Below the pieces are notes generated by a model, which worked only from the letters and a program-made list of their open reading frames with translations, did not search any database and was not told the DNA's origin. A stretch of 64,000 nt of DNA from Hymenobacter ruricola. Lineage in GTDB: Bacteria; Bacteroidota; Bacteroidia; Cytophagales; Hymenobacteraceae. The position numbers and the translations under genes were made by a program. Location of the stretch: contig NZ_JADQDM010000022.1 in NCBI RefSeq assembly GCF_015694525.1, forward strand, positions 1 through 64,000, read 5' to 3'. The first letter of the stretch is position 1, and every line of letters begins with the position of its first letter. This document shows positions 31,623 through 41,801 of the stretch, one piece after another.

Positions 31623-31694
31623 GTAGCGTGGACTCTGCGAGTCCGCGCGTGGCAGAAGGTTCGTTCGGGCGCGGACTCGCAGAGTCCACGCTAC
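31623..31694. repeat. Palindromic element in a divergent promoter region
   Basis: Perfect 26-bp arms (31623-31648 and 31669-31694), beginning GTAGCGTGGACTCTGCGAGT, around a 20-bp loop. It lies between the divergent starts of the glycosyltransferase and the PP-loop gene, so unlike most others it is in a promoter position. Confidence 0.88.
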
Positions 31695-31711
31695 AGCCTT
31701 TCTTTGCTCCG

Positions 31712-32446
31712 ATGACACAACCGGCCATTTTCAACTGGAGCGGGGGCAAGGATTCTGCTTTGGCTCTCTACAAAGTGCTGCAAGGCAAAGAATACGGCAT
31801 CCAAACCCTGCTCACCACCGTGAGCGAGCCCTACCAGCGCATTTCCATGCACGGCGTGCGCGTGGCGCTGCTCGACCGGCAGGTGGCCAGCCTCGGGCTG
31901 CCCTGCCGCAAGCTGTTCCTGCCCGAAATGCCCAGCATGGAGGTGTACGAGCAGCTCATGGCCGCCACGCTACAGGACCTCAAGAGCCAGGGCGCCAGCG
32001 TTTCCATCTTCGGCGATATTTTCCTGGAAGACCTGCGCCGCTACCGCGAATTGCAGCTCGACAAGCTGGGCCTGCCCGTCGTGTTTCCGCTCTGGGGCGT
32101 GCCATCGGGCCAGCTCATCCGCGAGTTTCTGGGGCTGGGATTCAAAACCATCACCACCTGCGTCAACGACAAATACCTCGACCAAAGCTTCGTGGGCCGC
32201 GTGATTGACGAGCAGTTTCTACGCGACCTGCCGCCCAACGTGGACCCCTGCGGCGAAAACGGCGAGTTCCACACCTTTGTGTTTGACGGGCCAATTTTCC
32301 GCGAGCCCATTGCCTTTGAGAAAGGCGAAATCGTGCACCGCAAATACACGCCCGCGCCCAAAGCCGACACTTCCGATTACGAGTGCGGCGACGAAACTGA
32401 CCCTAACCCGTTCGACACGGGGTTCTGGTACTGCGACCTGGTGTGA
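31712..32446 (+). CDS. Diphthine--ammonia ligase-like PP-loop ATPase
   Basis: A 244-residue member of the adenine nucleotide alpha hydrolase superfamily. The PP-loop SGGKDSALALY (residues 10-20) binds ATP; later conserved parts are GDIFLEDLRRYRE, FPLWG, TCVNDKYLDQSFVGR and CGENGEFHTFVFDGPIF, the last being the signature of the Dph6/MJ0570 family. In archaea and eukaryotes Dph6 amidates diphthine on elongation factor 2; bacteria lack diphthamide, so the bacterial homologue must act on something else, probably an ATP-dependent amidation of a small molecule. ATG 31712 starts just before the PP-loop. It converges on the mutS-like gene with a palindromic element between. Confidence 0.87.
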   Translation: MTQPAIFNWSGGKDSALALYKVLQGKEYGIQTLLTTVSEPYQRISMHGVRVALLDRQVASLGLPCRKLFLPEMPSMEVYEQLMAATLQDLKSQGASVSIFGDIFLEDLRRYRELQLDKLGLPVVFPLWGVPSGQLIREFLGLGFKTITTCVNDKYLDQSFVGRVIDEQFLRDLPPNVDPCGENGEFHTFVFDGPIFREPIAFEKGEIVHRKYTPAPKADTSDYECGDETDPNPFDTGFWYCDLV

Positions 32447-32450
32447 CTCA

Positions 32451-32553
32451 AAACGGTCATGTCGAGCTTGCCGAGACATCTCGCGTGCCGAAGTAATCCT
32501 TGTTGATTAGTGGTGGCACGCGAGATGTCTCGGCAAGCTCGACATGACCGTTT
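32451..32553. repeat. Palindromic element forming the 3' end of the mutS-like gene
   Basis: Perfect 39-bp arms (32451-32489 and 32515-32553) start AAACGGTCATGTCGAGCTTG around a 25-bp loop. The stop codon (32457-32459) and last ~31 codons of the mutS-like gene lie inside. It shares the GTCATG.GAGCTTG core with elements at 34981, 39426 and 55925. Confidence 0.92.
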
Positions 32554-34139
32554 AAGCCTCCGCATTCAGCAAGCGAGTGGCTCAGCGCCTGCGCGGCCTG
32601 CACGATGCTGGCCGGGTAGCCGGCCCGGGCCAGCAGCCGGATGGCGTTGCGGGTGCGGAGCGGGCCGGGCTTGAGCAGGTAGTCGAAGTACCAATCCGTG
32701 TCGGTCACGGTTTCGGAGAAGTGGTATTCGGTGAAAGCGGGCGCGAGCAGGGCGCCCAGCTCGCCGTCGTGCGTGGAGGCCACCACCAGGCTGCGCGGCT
32801 GCAAATAGGCCAGCACGGCCTGCGTGGCGGCGATGCGCTCCACCGTGTTGGTGCCTTTGAACAGCTCGTCGAGAATGAACAGGTAGCCGCCCGCGCCCGC
32901 TTCGGCCGCCCGAATGAAGCCAAGAATGGTTTCGGCTTCGGCAAAGTAGTAGCTCTTGCCTTCGGGGAGATTGTCGGCGAGGTTGATGCTGGACACCACC
33001 CGGCGAAACGGGCCCGCGTAGGCCGTGGCCGGGCAGGTGGCAATGGTTTGGGCCAGCAGCGCATTCAGGCCAATGGTGCGCATGAAGGTGGTTTTGCCCG
33101 ACATGTTGGAGCCCGTCAGCAGCACGCTGGCGGCGGCCACGGCCAGGTCGTTGGGCACGCAGCCGGCCACCAACGGGTTGTAGGCGCCCGCGAGGCGCAG
33201 GCCGGTTTCGGCCGTAAAAGCCGGCGCGCAATGCACCTGCCGCGCCCGGAACCCAGCCACGGCCAGCGCGCAATCCACGTAGCCCACGCCCTCATACACG
33301 GCCCGGATGGCGGCCGCGTGCAGCTCCACCTCGCGCCGGCAACTGTGGTACACGATGAAATCGAGCAGCAGCACAATCTTCACGTACTGCAGCATCAGCC
33401 AGGGCAGCGCGGCAATGTCCGACTGCAATTGCCCCTCAAACTGCAAAAACGCCACTTTATTCACGATGGAGCCCAGCCGGCTCAGCGGCTCGCCCAGCCC
33501 GCCCACCGCCGCCACAGGCACCTCCAGCCGGGCCAGCTTGCGGCCGGCGTTGTACAGGCTGCCCAGCTGCAGCATGGGCCGCACGCCTGCCACAATTCGG
33601 GTGCGATACACGAAATGCAGCACCGTGTGCAGCAAAAACAGCGCCGCCGACCCCAGCCACAGCGCCGGCTGCCAGAACCCGCCCACCACCGTGGCCAGCA
33701 GCAGCAGCACCAGCGCCGGTGCGGCGGCCGTCCAGCTCAACTCGGGCAGGGCGTTGCCGGCCAGCAAATCGGGCAGGTAATAAGATTCGGGGGAAGTGAG
33801 GCCGCGCAGGGCCAGCAGGGCCTGCCCGCGCGGAGCGGGCCCGGCCAGAACCCGGGCGGCCTGGTCGAACTCCTGCAGCGCCGGCGCATCGGCCAGCGGG
33901 CTGCGCAGGCGATGGTAGAGGCACTGCTGGCCCACCCGGCTCACGGTGCCGTCGAGCCGGGCAAACAGGTCGTCGCCGTTGAGGTCGGCCCAGGTCTGGT
34001 CGTCGAGGCGGTGGTAGGCTGGCTCACCCGCCACGGCCGCGTGGTAGCGGGCAATGAGCGGCAGGTTGCGAAAGCGCGGCGTCGGGGTGCGCCACTCGGC
34101 TTCGAGCAGGGCCAACTGGTCGGCGGTAGAAGTCCACAT
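32457..34139 (-). CDS. MutS-related ATPase with membrane segments
   Basis: A 560-residue protein with the C-terminal half of MutS: Walker A GSNMSGKTTFMRT (343-355), the connector SSINLADNLPEGKSYYFAE, Walker B LFILDELFKGTN (420-431) and the STHDGELG segment. The MutS mismatch-reading domain I is absent. Residues 135-178 are hydrophobic and form probably two transmembrane helices, so it is a membrane-attached MutS family member, a type I know from other Bacteroidota; mismatch repair is unlikely and the role is unknown. The last ~31 residues, from LNGHVELAETSRV on, are encoded by the palindromic element, so the native C-terminus was probably replaced. ATG 34139 lies 147 bp from the divergent DUF2459 start. 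Confidence 0.85.
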   Translation of the reverse strand: MWTSTADQLALLEAEWRTPTPRFRNLPLIARYHAAVAGEPAYHRLDDQTWADLNGDDLFARLDGTVSRVGQQCLYHRLRSPLADAPALQEFDQAARVLAGPAPRGQALLALRGLTSPESYYLPDLLAGNALPELSWTAAAPALVLLLLATVVGGFWQPALWLGSAALFLLHTVLHFVYRTRIVAGVRPMLQLGSLYNAGRKLARLEVPVAAVGGLGEPLSRLGSIVNKVAFLQFEGQLQSDIAALPWLMLQYVKIVLLLDFIVYHSCRREVELHAAAIRAVYEGVGYVDCALAVAGFRARQVHCAPAFTAETGLRLAGAYNPLVAGCVPNDLAVAAASVLLTGSNMSGKTTFMRTIGLNALLAQTIATCPATAYAGPFRRVVSSINLADNLPEGKSYYFAEAETILGFIRAAEAGAGGYLFILDELFKGTNTVERIAATQAVLAYLQPRSLVVASTHDGELGALLAPAFTEYHFSETVTDTDWYFDYLLKPGPLRTRNAIRLLARAGYPASIVQAAQALSHSLAECGGLNGHVELAETSRVPPLINKDYFGTRDVSASST

Positions 34140-34182
34140 GGGGGCAAGAGGAGGGCCCGTCCCACCAGCGGGCGGGGCCGGA

Positions 34183-34190
34183 CAAAAGTA
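34183..34190 (-). promoter_or_regulatory. -7 element of the mutS-like gene
   Basis: TACTTTTG on the minus strand matches TAnnTTTG; leader about 40-45 nt. No good -33 box. Confidence 0.4.
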
Positions 34191-34285
34191 CAGGCGGCCG
34201 CGCGGCACACGGGTTGGGTTACTTTTTCCGTTCTGCCGTATTTGGCAGCGGCGATGCTTTTTTTTACTTTGCCGCCGTTTCGCCC

Positions 34286-34975
34286 ATGCCGTTTACTTTC
34301 CGAAAAGTGCTGAAAGGCCTTGCCTACACTGCCGTGGCCCTCAGCGGCACCGTGGCGGCCTACATGGCCTCGGCCTTCGTGCTCTCCCACATTCCGGTGG
34401 CCAAAGCCGACCCCCGCGCCGCGCCCGACGTGGCCGTGTTCCTGCACACCAACGGCGTGCACACCGACATCGTGGTGCCCGTCAAAACCACCCAGATGGA
34501 CTGGAGCCAACAGTTGCCCTACGCCAACATTCCGTCCGGCGACACCACCCTGCGCTACATTGCCTTCGGCTGGGGCGACAAAGGCTTTTACCTTGACACG
34601 CCCACCTGGGCCGACCTCAAGTTCAGCACCGCCTTCGTGGCCGCGTTCTGGCTGGGCTCCTCGGCCATGCACGCCACCTACCTGCACGGCCTCCCGCCCG
34701 GCCCCGATACCGTGCCGCTGCACCTCAGCCACGACGAGTACGCCCGCCTCATCCGCTACATCCAAACCAGCTTCGCCTACGACGCCGCCGGCCGCGCGCA
34801 GCACATCAAGGGCCACAGCTACGGCCCGGACGACGCTTTTTACGAAGCTCGCCGCGTCTATAGCTTTCTCTACACCTGCAACACCTGGACCAACAACGCC
34901 CTCAAAGCCAGCGGCCAAAAAGCCTGCCTCTGGACGCCCTCGGACAAAGGCATCTTTTATCAGTACAGTCACTGA
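34286..34975 (+). CDS. DUF2459 / TIGR02117 family protein
   Basis: A 229-residue protein with one N-terminal transmembrane segment or signal anchor (LAYTAVALSGTVAAYMASAFVL). The rest fits DUF2459: HTNGVHTDIVVPV, AFGWGDKGFYLDTPTWADL, SAMHATYLHGLP and YTCNTWTNNALKASG. The conserved Cys-Asn-Thr-Trp segment and His residues resemble a papain-like (NlpC/LRAT-like) hydrolase arrangement, which is inference. Annotated elsewhere as uncharacterised, sometimes linked to polyhydroxyalkanoate genes; no such genes are nearby. ATG 34286 gives a short basic N-terminus before the membrane segment. Confidence 0.82.
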   Translation: MPFTFRKVLKGLAYTAVALSGTVAAYMASAFVLSHIPVAKADPRAAPDVAVFLHTNGVHTDIVVPVKTTQMDWSQQLPYANIPSGDTTLRYIAFGWGDKGFYLDTPTWADLKFSTAFVAAFWLGSSAMHATYLHGLPPGPDTVPLHLSHDEYARLIRYIQTSFAYDAAGRAQHIKGHSYGPDDAFYEARRVYSFLYTCNTWTNNALKASGQKACLWTPSDKGIFYQYSH

Positions 34976-34980
34976 CAATG

Positions 34981-35088
34981 AGAACGGTCATGCTGAGCTT
35001 GTCGAAGCATCTCGCCTGCAACAGTAAACCCCTGCAATTGGATTGCCACCCCGAGCGAGATGCTTCGACAAGCTCAGCATGACGTTCT
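34981..35088. repeat. Palindromic element, GCTGAGCTTGTCGAAGC type
   Basis: Arms 34981-35015 and 35055-35088 match with a single extra G; the core GCTGAGCTTGTCGAAGCATC is also in the element at 55925. Lies 5 bp after the DUF2459 stop, in a convergent junction. Confidence 0.9.
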
Positions 35089-35171
35089 GTCGAACCCGAT
35101 AGAAACAAACCGGCCCCGCCGGCGATGAAGCCAGCGGGGCCAAAATGGGTGAAACCATGGGGTTGGATGGC

Positions 35172-35420
35172 TTAATTCAGCCACACCTCGGCCACCTGCT
35201 CGAAGCGGTGGGCGGCGAAGGCGCCGTAGGGCCGCTCGGCGTAGAAGCCAAGAACGTGCACCTGCGGCTGGCCGGTGCGGACGTGCGGCAGCACCCGAAC
35301 CGGGTACACGCGGCCGGCCACGGGCCAGTCGCCGATGTAGTCAGCGGGGCGCTGCGCGTCGTTCACGCAACGGGCAAATTGCTGCAAGGGCAGCGGCGTG
35401 GGGAGCTTGACGTTTGACAT
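35172..35420 (-). CDS. Small protein of unknown function
   Basis: An 82-residue soluble protein (MSNVKLPTPLPLQQFARC). Mixed charged and hydrophobic with an aromatic-rich second half (VHVLGFYAERPYGAFAAHRF, EVWLN), suggesting a small folded domain. No family recognised. It is preceded by a perfect TATCTTTG three nt before the ATG, supporting this start and a leaderless transcript. Divergent from umuD, with a 227-bp AT-rich region between that also carries the 27-bp palindrome, so both could respond to the same regulator. Confidence 0.6.
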   Translation of the reverse strand: MSNVKLPTPLPLQQFARCVNDAQRPADYIGDWPVAGRVYPVRVLPHVRTGQPQVHVLGFYAERPYGAFAAHRFEQVAEVWLN

Positions 35421-35423
35421 GTC

Positions 35424-35431
35424 CAAAGATA
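35424..35431 (-). promoter_or_regulatory. -7 element directly before the 82-residue gene
   Basis: TATCTTTG on the minus strand, perfect TAnnTTTG, three nt (GAC) before the ATG at 35420. Confidence 0.45.
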
Positions 35432-35582
35432 CTAATTATGCGATAAACTAAAAAATTTGGAGAATAATTTTTAGTCTTTTTCAGAGACAATGCAGCCTAT
35501 TTATCAAACTCAACATGATTATTGGGTGAAGCGGGGTGATGTACGTCGGCAGCCCGGCCGTGGATTGGGAGACCTGGCAAAA

Positions 35583-35609
35583 CTATTTACTAATTTAATT
35601 AGTAAATAG
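35583..35609. promoter_or_regulatory. 27-bp perfect palindrome, candidate SOS operator of umuDC
   Basis: CTATTTACTAATT (35583-35595) and AATTAGTAAATAG (35597-35609) are perfect 13-bp arms around one T. It lies 38 bp before the umuD ATG in otherwise mixed sequence. Position and symmetry suit a LexA or other dimeric repressor site. A small hairpin AGCCGTC/GACGGCT (35618-35637) follows in the leader. Confidence 0.7.
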
Positions 35610-35647
35610 CAGCCCCAAGCCGTCGGGGTAGACGGCTGGGCCCGCTT

Positions 35648-36106
35648 ATGCTTACATCTCTGCACGATTTTATTTCGGCGTCCCTGCTCACCACTCGGGA
35701 GTTGCCGCTGTTCGGTTGCCCGGTGCCGGCGGGCTTCCCCTCGCCGGCCGACGACCACCTCGACTCGCCGTTCGACCTTGCCCGGCACCTGTTCCGGCAC
35801 CCGGCGTCCACGTTCCTGGCCCGCGTGAGCGGCGACTCGATGATTGGGGCCGGCATTCACCCCGGCGATTTGGTGGCCGTGGACCGCGCCCTGCAGCCGC
35901 GGCACGGCAGCATCGTGGTGGCCGTGGTGGAGGGCGAGCACACCATTAAGCGCCTGCAGCACCGCGCTGGCCAGCCCTGGCTGGTGGCCGAAAACGCCCG
36001 CTACGCGCCCGTGCCCGTGAGCCAGGAGGCGGGGCTGCTGGTGTGGGGCGTGGTCACGCACGTCATCCACGCGCTGGGCGAGCACCAGCTGACGCAGGTG
36101 AAATAG
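35648..36106 (+). CDS. umuD: UmuD-like translesion polymerase accessory protein
   Basis: A 152-residue peptidase S24 family protein that, after RecA-stimulated self-cleavage, joins UmuC to form an error-prone polymerase. The cleavage site is in PVPAGFPSPADDHL (A28-G29), the catalytic Ser is S64 in VSGDSMIGAGIHPGD and the Lys base is K101 in HTIKRLQ. There is no DNA-binding domain, so it is not LexA itself. umuC begins 24 nt downstream, forming an operon. A perfect 27-bp palindrome upstream is the likely SOS-type operator. Confidence 0.92.
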   Translation: MLTSLHDFISASLLTTRELPLFGCPVPAGFPSPADDHLDSPFDLARHLFRHPASTFLARVSGDSMIGAGIHPGDLVAVDRALQPRHGSIVVAVVEGEHTIKRLQHRAGQPWLVAENARYAPVPVSQEAGLLVWGVVTHVIHALGEHQLTQVK

Positions 36107-36130
36107 GGCATCCTTAAAACGTCAAAAGCC

Positions 36131-37468
36131 ATGTACGCGCTGGTCGACTGCAACAATTTCTACGTGTCCTGCGAGCGGGTTTTTGCGCCGCAGCTGGAAA
36201 AAAGGCCTGTGGTGGTGCTGTCGAACAACGACGGCTGCCTGATTTCGCGCTCCCAGGAAGCCAAGGATTTGGGCCTGAAAATGGGCGAGCCTTACCACTT
36301 GTCGCGCCCGCTCATCGAGCAGCATCGGGTGAAGGTGTTTTCGTCGAACTACGCGCTGTATGGCGATATGAGCCGGCGCGTGGTGCAGGTACTGAGCCAT
36401 TTTACGTCGGAAGTGGAAGTGTATTCCATTGACGAAGCTTTTCTGGATTTCAGCGGCCTGAAGTGGCTGACGAAAGGCTCGGACCTGCGGGCCTACGGCC
36501 AGCGCGTGCACGAAACCGTGAAGCAGCACACCGGGATTCCGACGTGCGTGGGCATTGCGCCCACCAAAACGCTGGCCAAGCTGGCCAACCGCCGCGCCCG
36601 CCTGCACGGCACCAACAACGTGTTGCTACTCGAAACGCCGGCGCAGTGGGAACACGCCCTGAGCGAAATATCGGTCGACACCATCTGGGGCGTAGGCCGG
36701 CGCTACGCCCGCAAGCTGACCGACATGGGCATTGACACGGGCCTGAAACTGGCCAATATGCCCGAGCACTGGCTGCGCCGGCACCTGGGCGGCGTGGTGG
36801 GCCAGCGCCTGTGGCGCGAGCTGCACGGCCAGCCCTGCCTGGACTGGAACCCCGCTGAATGGGACGAGGACGACCAGCTGCATCCCAACCGGGCCAGCCG
36901 CCACAGCGTGACGTGCACCCGTTCCTTCGGCCGCCCGCAGCACGAGGCCAGTGCCCTGAACGAAGCCGTGGCCACCTTTGCCGCCAAAGCCGCGGAGAAG
37001 CTGCGCCGGCACGGCCTGGCGGCCCATGTGGTGACCGTGATATTGGGCACGGACAAGTACGCGCCCATTGCGGGCCCCAAAACGCACACCGCCGTGGTGA
37101 GCCTGACCGACGGCTCCAACCACACCAGCCAGCTGACCCAGGCCGCCCTGCAGGGCCTGAGCCGCTTGCGCCGCCCCGGCACGGCCTACCACCGCGCCGG
37201 CGTGCTGCTCAGCGGGTTGGAGCCGGAAGGGCAGGGGCAACTGGGCTTGTTTTCGGCCCCGGCCGCCGACCAGCCGCGCCGCCAGCAGCTCATGACGGCG
37301 CTGGATGGCCTGAACGCCCGCTTTGGCCGGCAGCTGGTGCGGCTGGCGGCCCAGGGCGTGGCCAAAAATGCGGCGGGGGAAGTGCAACAGCCAGTGTGGG
37401 CGGGGCGGGCGGCGCACCGCTCGCCCTTGTACACCACCGGCTGGGACGAGCTGTGGGAGCTGCGCTAA
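36131..37468 (+). CDS. umuC: UmuC-like Y-family DNA polymerase
   Basis: The catalytic subunit of polymerase V-type translesion synthesis, 445 residues. Palm motifs are MYALVDCNNFYVSCERVF (D6 as metal ligand) and VYSIDEAFLDF (D and E of the second metal site, near 99-103). VVLSNNDGCLISRSQEAK and GIAPTKTLAKLAN follow, then the helix-hairpin-helix thumb (IWGVGRRYARKL) and little-finger domain. The C-terminal ~60 residues carry the UmuC-specific extension (DUF4113-like, TALDGLNARFGRQLVRLAAQG). Co-transcribed with umuD; a terminator follows at 37526. Confidence 0.94.
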   Translation: MYALVDCNNFYVSCERVFAPQLEKRPVVVLSNNDGCLISRSQEAKDLGLKMGEPYHLSRPLIEQHRVKVFSSNYALYGDMSRRVVQVLSHFTSEVEVYSIDEAFLDFSGLKWLTKGSDLRAYGQRVHETVKQHTGIPTCVGIAPTKTLAKLANRRARLHGTNNVLLLETPAQWEHALSEISVDTIWGVGRRYARKLTDMGIDTGLKLANMPEHWLRRHLGGVVGQRLWRELHGQPCLDWNPAEWDEDDQLHPNRASRHSVTCTRSFGRPQHEASALNEAVATFAAKAAEKLRRHGLAAHVVTVILGTDKYAPIAGPKTHTAVVSLTDGSNHTSQLTQAALQGLSRLRRPGTAYHRAGVLLSGLEPEGQGQLGLFSAPAADQPRRQQLMTALDGLNARFGRQLVRLAAQGVAKNAAGEVQQPVWAGRAAHRSPLYTTGWDELWELR

Positions 37469-37525
37469 GCTCGGCGGTGGGCACCTGCGCGCAACTTTGG
37501 GGCGGAGCGCGCGTACGTTTTCACG

Positions 37526-37553
37526 GCCCGGCAGGCGACTGCCGGGCTTTTTT
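37526..37553 (+). terminator. Rho-independent terminator after umuDC
   Basis: GCCCGGCAG and CTGCCGGGC pair around GCGA, followed by a T-run (37548-37553). Confidence 0.85.
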
Positions 37554-37600
37554 GTGGCTGCCGGCGTGGGCTGGCGCCTGGCTTATTTAGCTCGTTTCCG

Positions 37601-39406
37601 ATGACCGATTCTCAGCCGACTTCCGCCGCCAAGCACACCTACGACATGGGCCTGATTGGCAACTGCGCCTTTTTGGGTTTGATTAAGATGGACACTTCCG
37701 TGGCTTGGCTGTGCTGGCCGCGCTTCGACAGCAGCTTTGTGTTTGGCAGCTTGCTCGACACCAAAAAGGGCGGCGAATACAGCGTGAAGCCGGCCGAGGG
37801 CGCGTTTGAGTCCACCCAGTACTACCTGGAAAACACCAACGTGCTGCGCACCGAAATTGACGCTGGCGACGGGCGCTACCGCGTCACGGACTTCGCGCCG
37901 CGCTTTGCGCAGTACGAGCGGTACTACAAGCCGCTGATGTTTATTCGGAAGCTGGAGCCGCTGGCCGGCGCGCCGCGGGTGCGCGTGGTGTGCAACCCCG
38001 TGGGCGAGTACGGCCAGAAGCAGCTGGACCGCCGCCGCAGCTCCAACCACATTGCCTACCTGGGCCTGGAAGAGGAAATCCGCCTCACCACCAACATCCC
38101 GCTCACCTACATTCTGGAAGGCGAGGATTTTGCCCTCAACGAAACCAAGTACCTCGTGCTCACCTACGGCGCGCCGCTGGAAGCGCCGCTGGAAAACACC
38201 GCCGAGCATTTTTTGCGCTACACCGTGGACTACTGGCGCAAGTGGGTGAAAAGCACCAGCATCGGCGACTTTTTCCAGGCCCAGGTCATCCGCTCGGCCC
38301 TGGCCCTAAAGGTTCACCAGTACGAAGACACGGGCGCCATCATTGCGGCCAGCACCACCAGCCTGCCCGAGGCGCCCGGTAGCACCCGCAACTGGGACTA
38401 CCGCTACTGCTGGATGCGCGACACCTACTACATCCTTACGGCCTTCAACAACATCGGCCATTTTGAGGAAATGGAGCGGTATTTTCACTACATCGCCAAC
38501 ATCTCCACCAAGCTCAAGGGCAAGTACCAGCCGCTCTACGGCATCAGCGGCACCTCGGAGCTGGTGGAGCAGGAACTGGATTTGGAGGGCTACCTGGGCA
38601 ACCAGCCAGTGCGCATCGGCAACGACGCCTACACCCACATCCAGAACGACGTGTACGGGCAGGTGCTGGTGGCCCTGCTGCCGCTCTACGTGGACCGCCG
38701 CTTCGTGAACCCCGAGCGCACGGCGCCCGAAAAGCTGGTGTACGAGGCCCTGAGCTTCATCGAAAGCACCATGGACCTGCCCGACGCGGGCCTGTGGGAG
38801 TTCCGGCACATTGCGCAGTTTCACTGCTATACCTACCTGTTTCACTGGGCGGGCTGCCACGCCGCCGGCCACGTGGCCCGCAAGCTGGGCAACGCGGAGA
38901 TGGAAGCCCGGGCCAACCACCTGCTGGCCGAGGCCACGCGCCGCATCGAAGCCTGCCTGGACGAGCCGCGCGGCGTGTATACCAACGCCATCGGCTCGCC
39001 GCACCTCGACGCCAGCACGCTGCAGCTCATCCTCATGGGCTACCTCGACCCGGCTTCGGAGCTGGCCCAAACCCACCTGGCCGCGCTGGAAAAGGAGCTT
39101 ATGACGCCGGAGGGCCTGTTTTACCGCTACCGCCACCCCGACGATTTCGGCACGCCCGAAACCACGTTTCTCATCTGCTCTTTCTGGTACGTGGAGGCGC
39201 TGGCCTGCGTGGGGCGCATCGACGACGCCATCCGGGAGTTTGAAAAGCTCACGCGCTACACCAACCACCTCGGCCTGCTCTCGGAGGACGTGGACGCCAA
39301 AACGGGCTCGCAGTGGGGCAATTTCCCGCAGGCCTACAGCCACGTGGGGCTGATGAACGCGGCCTACCGCATTTCCAAAAAGCTGGACAAGCCGAATTTT
39401 GTGTGA
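37601..39406 (+). CDS. Glycoside hydrolase family 15 protein (glucoamylase/trehalase-like)
   Basis: A 601-residue cytoplasmic enzyme with no signal peptide. An N-terminal beta-sandwich (DMGLIGNCAFLGLIKMDTSVAWLCWPRFDSSFVFG split by family-typical turns) is followed by an (alpha/alpha)6 barrel with NWDYRYCWMRDTYYILTAF near 264-282 and GLLSEDVDAKTG near 555-566, the latter holding the probable catalytic Glu/Asp. Bacterial GH15 proteins of this form act as glucoamylases, glucodextranases or trehalases. The convergent neighbour makes trehalose, which makes a trehalase or a maltooligosaccharide role attractive, but sequence does not decide it. Confidence 0.88.
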   Translation: MTDSQPTSAAKHTYDMGLIGNCAFLGLIKMDTSVAWLCWPRFDSSFVFGSLLDTKKGGEYSVKPAEGAFESTQYYLENTNVLRTEIDAGDGRYRVTDFAPRFAQYERYYKPLMFIRKLEPLAGAPRVRVVCNPVGEYGQKQLDRRRSSNHIAYLGLEEEIRLTTNIPLTYILEGEDFALNETKYLVLTYGAPLEAPLENTAEHFLRYTVDYWRKWVKSTSIGDFFQAQVIRSALALKVHQYEDTGAIIAASTTSLPEAPGSTRNWDYRYCWMRDTYYILTAFNNIGHFEEMERYFHYIANISTKLKGKYQPLYGISGTSELVEQELDLEGYLGNQPVRIGNDAYTHIQNDVYGQVLVALLPLYVDRRFVNPERTAPEKLVYEALSFIESTMDLPDAGLWEFRHIAQFHCYTYLFHWAGCHAAGHVARKLGNAEMEARANHLLAEATRRIEACLDEPRGVYTNAIGSPHLDASTLQLILMGYLDPASELAQTHLAALEKELMTPEGLFYRYRHPDDFGTPETTFLICSFWYVEALACVGRIDDAIREFEKLTRYTNHLGLLSEDVDAKTGSQWGNFPQAYSHVGLMNAAYRISKKLDKPNFV

Positions 39407-39425
39407 GGTGCGAGGGAAGCAGCGA

Positions 39426-39514
39426 AACGTCATGTCGAGCTTGTCGAGACATCTCGCCGCGGAAAACTAATTACTTCAGCACGCGAGATGTCTCGACCAG
39501 CTCGACATGACGTT
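39426..39514. repeat. Palindromic element, TGTCGAGCTTGTCGAGACA type
   Basis: Arms 39426-39457 and 39483-39514 pair with one mismatch; the core TGTCGAGCTTG...GAGACATCTCGC matches the element at 32451. Loop contains TAATTACTTCAGCACGC, also found at 55983-55997. Lies between the convergent GH15 and trehalose genes. Confidence 0.9.
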
Positions 39515-39535
39515 CTGTTTACGCGGCTGTCAACC

Positions 39536-41737
<2,202 letters not shown>

Positions 41738-41801
41738 CTAGATAAGTACGTAAGCTGCGCCGAAGCGGCCTCTCATCCCACTGGTAACTTCGGCGTCGTA
41801 C

